Of a DNA stretch of 34,791 bases, positions 30,865-34,791 are shown in pieces (within the stretch, counting starts at the first letter, position 1; each line of letters begins with the position of its first letter). The translations under genes were made by a program, and so were the position numbers. The stretch is from Ammoniphilus resinae (lineage in GTDB: Bacteria; Bacillota; Bacilli; Aneurinibacillales; RAOX-1). The notes under the pieces were generated by a model that saw only the letters and a program-made list of their open reading frames with translations, searched no databases and was not told the origin of the DNA. Location: assembly GCF_017873965.1 (NCBI RefSeq), contig NZ_JAGGKT010000029.1, positions 1 through 34,791 of the forward strand, given 5' to 3'.

Positions 30865-31530
30865 ATGTCCAACGAACTTAGTACTAGTGATAAAGTTTAT
30901 GATTATATCATGGAGAAGATCGTTTCTAAAGAATGGAAGCCCAAAATGAAGATCATGTCAGAAAACCAACTCTGCAATGAGTTAAACGTGAGCAGAATTT
31001 CTGTCCGACATGCTTTGGGAAAATTGGTTGCACTCGGGATCCTTTCTAAAAAGCAAGGCTATGGTACAGTTGTTAATGAGATGAAACCCTCCATGTTATT
31101 TAGAAATTTGCTCCCCATTTTCGCACTAAATGAAAATGATATTAAAGCAGCATTAGAATTCCGCATTCATTTTGAACCGTCTAATGTGATCATGTTTATG
31201 AAAAATTGTACTCCCAGCAAGGTAGCTGAACTCAAAGAAATCTATGAACAAATGAAAATAAATTATAACAATCAAGAGAAATTTTATCTTTACGATTACA
31301 ATTTTCATAATTACATAGCTAAGGGAACGAACAACCCGATTGTTAAAAGTATCTCTGATATTATGCACAGTGTTTTACAATATAACGTCAAACAAATGAA
31401 TACTAATGTTGGATCAGATATTGCCATCTATTATCATCAGGCCATATTGAACGCCATCGAAAATCAAGATGCTGAATTGGCAGCACTGCTGATGAGAAGA
31501 CATCTTGAAGAAATTTTAAGTAAGCTATAG
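30865..31530 (+). CDS. GntR-family (FadR-type) transcriptional regulator
   Basis: A 221-residue regulator, start at ATG 30865. The N-terminal winged helix (about 5-70) shows VYDYIMEKIVSKEWKPKMKI, SENQLCNELNVSRISVRHAL and ILSKKQGYGTVV. A helical FCD-type effector domain (about 80-221) has ALEFRIHFEPSNVIMF, DYNFHNYIAKGTNNPIVKSI and YYHQAILNAIENQDAELAAL. His residues in the second and third of these are the usual metal or ligand contacts of FCD domains. It is transcribed alone after the terminator and probably represses the alcohol dehydrogenase-TRAP-NIPSNAP operon in response to its substrate. Confidence 0.92.
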   Translation: MSNELSTSDKVYDYIMEKIVSKEWKPKMKIMSENQLCNELNVSRISVRHALGKLVALGILSKKQGYGTVVNEMKPSMLFRNLLPIFALNENDIKAALEFRIHFEPSNVIMFMKNCTPSKVAELKEIYEQMKINYNNQEKFYLYDYNFHNYIAKGTNNPIVKSISDIMHSVLQYNVKQMNTNVGSDIAIYYHQAILNAIENQDAELAALLMRRHLEEILSKL

Positions 31531-31548
31531 GGCACCGGAGTGTGTTGC

Positions 31549-32832
31549 TTAGATTGTTTGTGCATGATCTGAAATATTTTCATTTTTTAGCACAGGGAAT
31601 GTAATGGTAAATTGGGTCCCGCCCTGTGGAACACTACGTACAGATACTGAACCGCCTAATTCGTGAATGGCTTGATAAGAGAACGTTAGTCCTAGGCCAG
31701 TACCCTTTGTTTTTGTCGAGAAATAGATCGACCCCAAGCGATCGACTTGTTCCTTACTCATCCCAATTCCATTGTCTTTAATTGTAAGGAGTGCCTTTCG
31801 AGTAACAACTTCCATTCGAAGGGTTACTGCGCCACTAGAAACATTTGTACAAGCTTCAATAGCATTTTTAATAAAATTAACAAGGACTTGTTTTATATTA
31901 TCCTGATTCGCCAAGATTTGAATTGGGCCGACTGCTGTATCCATATCTAAGTGAACATTGTGCATATTCGCGTAAGGCCTCATCACATCGATAACGGCTT
32001 GTAATTGATGATATAAATCAACGACTTCCCGTTTTTCAGTAATTGGCTTAGATATGGAAAGGTACTCAGAAAGTATGCCTTCTGTGCGCTGGATCTCCCC
32101 CGAACATATGTCAATATAGCTTTCTACTTTCTCCCTTTCCAATGGACTTTCACGAATCAATGTTAAAAAACCTTTCACTGCCGTTAACGGATTTCGCACT
32201 TCATGAACAAGCGAAGCCGCCACATGACTGACCGCTTCCATTTTTTCGTTTTTTGCATAGGTTATAAACAATTCCTTATTCGAAACCGCCCTCTGAAATA
32301 ACGCAATTAAAAGCCAAATCCCAATCGCATTTTGAACAGGGATCGCAAAGGTATGAAACACAGGATGCGATGTAACGTCCACAGGATTACGTATATAGAT
32401 CGTAGCTAATGGAATGATGGAGATGATAAAACCTGACGTTAAAATGACCAGCGATTTCCGCTGGGTTTTTTGATAAATATTATATAAAAGAACGGACAGA
32501 GGAAACGCGATCGACATGGTAATCATCGAAGGCCATGTTCCTTCTCCACCTAAATAAAAACGGTAAAGTACGAATTCAAACAGCAGAAGAAAACCCGTCT
32601 GTAGACCACCAAATATGAGCCCGAAAAACATGATAACAAATCTACTATCATAAAAGAAACCGGTAATGACACCTGTACCAAAGGTCATAGATAGGAACAG
32701 ACAAAGTACGCTGGTGATCATGATAAACTTACGATCGTAATTTCGCATCTTATCTCGATAATAGATGTTAAACATGACAAACGGCATAAGGGAAAAAAAG
32801 TGCTGCAGTAATATCTCCTTTGCAATATTCAA
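31549..32832 (-). CDS. KinB-like membrane sensor histidine kinase
   Basis: A 427-residue kinase. The start is TTG 32832, 7 bases after AAAGGGTG. Six probable membrane helices (about residues 8-25, 36-56, 65-92, 100-120, 127-147, 160-182) form a 5TM-LYT-like sensor. The kinase core follows: phospho-acceptor His210 in LVHEVRNPLTAVKGF, N box FIKNAIEA (320-327), DNGIGM (353-358) and GTGLGLTFSYQAI (377-389). Layout and motifs resemble KinB and related kinases that start the sporulation phosphorelay. There is no response regulator gene beside it, which also fits a phosphorelay kinase. A sporulation role is inferred. Confidence 0.88.
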   Translation of the reverse strand: MNIAKEILLQHFFSLMPFVMFNIYYRDKMRNYDRKFIMITSVLCLFLSMTFGTGVITGFFYDSRFVIMFFGLIFGGLQTGFLLLFEFVLYRFYLGGEGTWPSMITMSIAFPLSVLLYNIYQKTQRKSLVILTSGFIISIIPLATIYIRNPVDVTSHPVFHTFAIPVQNAIGIWLLIALFQRAVSNKELFITYAKNEKMEAVSHVAASLVHEVRNPLTAVKGFLTLIRESPLEREKVESYIDICSGEIQRTEGILSEYLSISKPITEKREVVDLYHQLQAVIDVMRPYANMHNVHLDMDTAVGPIQILANQDNIKQVLVNFIKNAIEACTNVSSGAVTLRMEVVTRKALLTIKDNGIGMSKEQVDRLGSIYFSTKTKGTGLGLTFSYQAIHELGGSVSVRSVPQGGTQFTITFPVLKNENISDHAQTI

Positions 32833-33213
32833 GAATTTTCACCCTTTGTATTTTTATTAATAGTTGGAATTGAAATAAGTATAGCGCTTACAGGGGGAAA
32901 TTACCATGTTGGAAAATTAAGACTTTCCCGATTGGAAAGGGTGAAGGGCTTTCGTACGAATGTAATATTGTTATAGATTTGCTCATGGGATTGCGAAGTC
33001 AAGTATTAGCATTTATATAAGCATGATGTAATCCATGGTGACATACGAAACAATGAATAGGTTATTTCAATTACATAGGCTTTATATCCTTTGGAGGGGG
33101 ATACGCCGTGATTACGTGTCGAAACGTATGGGTATGAATCAAATAGGACAATAATGTTAACGACGGTTGTTGTTTTGACCAAGTAAGATAAAAATGAATA
33201 AGGACGTACAGAC
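32833..33213. other. Divergent intergenic region
   Basis: It separates the leftward kinase gene from rightward membrane-protein genes and must hold promoters for both, but none fits well. TATAGCGCTTACAG (32880-32893), read leftward, loosely resembles a catabolite-repression site. No gene or clear hairpin is seen. Confidence 0.45.
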
Positions 33214-33699
33214 ATGTTGTTCTTTATTGGGCGTTTTATAATCGTCTGGACTCTATGGTATATACTTGCTGATAAAAAACGTTGGAGAGAGATTTTTCCG
33301 GTATCTATATTTGCGGGGCTATTGGGGTCAACTACGGACAATCTAACCATGCACTATAAATTATGGGAATATCATAGTTCAAATGGTTTACATCCTTGGA
33401 TCCTTAAAGTCATGGATGACTGGGGGATCTATATGGTTGTTGTATATCTGTTCATTCAATGGCTTCCTGAAAATCAGACATGGGGTAAAATGTTTGGTTA
33501 TTGGTTTATTTGGACTGGATTGGCTATTACTATTGAATGGATTCACGTGATCACAAACCATATGGATCACCATCTTTGGTGGACCTATGGGCATTCCTAT
33601 ATTGCGGATTGGGTTTTGTTCTGGCTGTTTTACGAGTTTCACAAGAAGTTTCGGTTAAAAAGTCTTTCAAATGATGGGGTTAGTAGCCGTGCAAAATGA
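33214..33699 (+). CDS. CBO0543-like integral membrane protein 1
   Basis: A 161-residue protein with four or five membrane helices. It contains conserved-looking polar words between them: DNLTMHYKLWEYHS, MDDWGIYMVVVYLFIQWLP, and AITIEWIHVITNHMDHHLWW. The pattern of a D-N...W-E-Y segment, an acidic-Trp helix and a late E-W...W-W-T-Y helix recalls the CBO0543 family of Bacillales membrane proteins of unknown function. AAGG lies 10 bases before the ATG. Its end overlaps the next gene by up to 29 bases, so the two are translationally coupled. Confidence 0.65.
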   Translation: MLFFIGRFIIVWTLWYILADKKRWREIFPVSIFAGLLGSTTDNLTMHYKLWEYHSSNGLHPWILKVMDDWGIYMVVVYLFIQWLPENQTWGKMFGYWFIWTGLAITIEWIHVITNHMDHHLWWTYGHSYIADWVLFWLFYEFHKKFRLKSLSNDGVSSRAK

Positions 33700-34150
33700 A
33701 TTTTGGTTTCCCTATACGATATTGATTATAAACCTTCTTATTATTTGGTTTATGCCAAAACGAATAGCTAAACAAGAAATTTATATCCTGTGGTTTGCAC
33801 TAGCTGCTATTGCACTATACACAGACGTACTTTTTGGGGTTGTCTTAGATTTATTTGATTATGGGAAGAGCCCTAAGGTGGTGTTTTTAGAACTACCCAT
33901 TGAGGCTTTGTTACCCCCTTCTTTTGGAATTATCTTTTTAAATTACATGCCAAAAGATCGCATGAAATACCTAAGATACATGATCTGCTGGGTTGTTTTT
34001 TCAACTTTTTTCGAATGGATCACAGTATGCATAGACTACCTATCCTACAAGGGATGGAAGCTTTGGTATTCGGCGGTAATTTATACAATTGTTTTTATTT
34101 TTATACGATGGCATTATTATTTTATTCGGAGGGTATTAAAGGTTAAATAG
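33671..34150 (+). CDS. CBO0543-like integral membrane protein 2
   Basis: Up to 159 residues; the start is uncertain among ATG 33671, ATG 33674 and GTG 33689, all overlapping the previous gene. Four or five membrane helices carry FGVVLDLFDYGKSPKVVFLE, LPIEALLPPSFGIIFLNYMP and STFFEWITVCIDYLSYKGWK followed by LWYS. The ending E-W-x-T...Y-K-G-W-K-x-W-Y-S is close to that of CBO0543 proteins. It differs from its neighbour enough to be an old duplicate or a second subunit. The function is unknown. Confidence 0.7.
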   Translation: MMGLVAVQNEFWFPYTILIINLLIIWFMPKRIAKQEIYILWFALAAIALYTDVLFGVVLDLFDYGKSPKVVFLELPIEALLPPSFGIIFLNYMPKDRMKYLRYMICWVVFSTFFEWITVCIDYLSYKGWKLWYSAVIYTIVFIFIRWHYYFIRRVLKVK

Positions 34151-34170
34151 AATGACTTATTGATTAGATC

Positions 34171-34201
34171 CAAAAGAAGGGTTGTGAAGCGCCCTTTTTA
34201 A
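34171..34201 (+). terminator. Weak terminator after the membrane-protein pair
   Basis: AAAAGAAGGG pairs with CCCTTTTT around a 10-base loop, ~25 bases past the stop. Confidence 0.5.
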
Positions 34202-34255
34202 AGACTCTTGGTTTTCTTCGCGTGACACATAGCCAAATCGGCATGGTGAAGTTAA

Positions 34256-34791
34256 GGTCTCCTGGGTCCATCATAAAATAGAGCGGACTGTATAGCCTCT
34301 ATTTTTAGCTAAGTACTACAAATCCGGGGTTATCCGGACTCCAAAGCCGTTATTTCACCGTTCAGCCCCCAATATCAAAGGATTTAAAGGAAGTAAGATC
34401 ACCTGAGTCCGGATCACCTCAAGAAAAGGGGAGTCTGAACCAAATAAGGTCTCCTGGGTCCATCACAAAATAGGGCGGACTGTATAGCGTCTATTTTTAG
34501 CTAAGTACTAAAAATCCGGGGTTATCCGGACTCCAAAGCCGTTATTTCACCGTTCAGCCCCCAATATCAAAGGATATAAAGGAAGTAAGGTCATCTGAGT
34601 CCGGATCACCTCAAGAAAAGGGGAGTCTGAACCAAATAAGGTCTTCTGGGTCCATCACAAAATAGGGCGGACTGTATAGCGTCTATTTTTAGCTAGGTAC
34701 TAAAAATCCGGGGTTATCCGGACTCCAAAGCCGTTATTTCACCGTTCAGCCCCCAATATCAAAGGATATAAAGGAAGTAAGGTCATCTGAG
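34256..34791 (+). repeat. Tandem array of 192-bp units (at least 2.8 copies)
   Basis: Units start at 34256, 34448 and 34640 (spacing exactly 192) with only a few differences. The third is cut by the window end. Each starts GGTCTCCTGGGTCC and carries inverted arms GGTTATCCGGACTC and GAGTCCGGATCACC (34328-34341 and 34405-34418 in unit 1) with one mismatch, separated by 63 bases. No coding frame or recognised element fits. Confidence 0.92.

Noticed and set aside
32880-32893. Catabolite-repression (cre) site upstream of the kinase
   Set aside because: The match to the cre consensus is imperfect and isolated; chance is likely.
34256-34791. CRISPR array
   Set aside because: The repeats are contiguous 192-bp units without unique spacers, and no cas genes are present.

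Overview
The window looks like a low-to-mid GC Firmicutes chromosome of the order Bacillales, and a Brevibacillus/Aneurinibacillus/Ammoniphilus-type relative is the best guess. This rests on strong AGGAGG ribosome binding sites, the comM-dprA neighbourhood, a BsrG-type type I toxin, the DUF1659/DUF2922/YvrJ trio, stalk-domain proteins, a KinB-like kinase and CBO0543-like membrane proteins. No rRNA, tRNA or CRISPR array was seen.

Layout. (1) 1-1.7 kb is a core competence locus: the end of comM, dprA and a small SANT/Myb-like DNA-binding protein. (2) 1.7-7.2 kb is accessory DNA bracketed by a 261-bp direct repeat of the 3' part of the SANT gene. It holds a VOC protein, a tyrosine recombinase relic, an FAD monooxygenase, a complete type I toxin-antitoxin locus, a small-protein/nucleotidyltransferase pair and several copies of a two-hairpin REP-like repeat. 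(3) 7.4-15.2 kb is leftward: a Cache chemoreceptor; a module with an XRE regulator, a winged-helix protein, an endolysin-like amidase and the DUF1659-DUF2922-YvrJ trio; a decayed toxin locus; a PAS-PAS soluble chemoreceptor; and a frameshifted cheW relic. (4) 15.8-21.6 kb holds a membrane protein, three stalk-domain (CuAO_N1) proteins of which one is truncated, a DHFR-like reductase, a truncated MalT-type regulator and a protein of the type often labelled malate synthase. (5) 22.2-25.1 kb is an exported-protein operon: two tandem paralogues, then an Ig-like repeat protein split by an in-frame TAA. (6) 25.5-27.9 kb is an ECF sigma / SRPBCC / VOC operon whose last gene has lost its stop by frameshift and reads into a 52-bp minisatellite. 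(7) 28.1-31.5 kb is a catabolic-looking set of iron alcohol dehydrogenase, TRAP binding protein, NIPSNAP protein and GntR regulator, with palindromes upstream. (8) 31.5-34.8 kb has a KinB-like kinase, two overlapping membrane-protein genes and a 192-bp tandem repeat array running off the window.

How it fits together. The accessory DNA is a mosaic with many relics (recombinase, cheW, toxin, MalT, stalk domain), duplicated segments and structured repeats. The best candidates for undescribed biology are the possible toxin-stabilised island beside dprA, the nucleotidyltransferase pair, the amidase/YvrJ module, the covarying hairpin repeat and the frameshift into a minisatellite open in all three frames. 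All functional statements are from reading sequence only; no searches were run.
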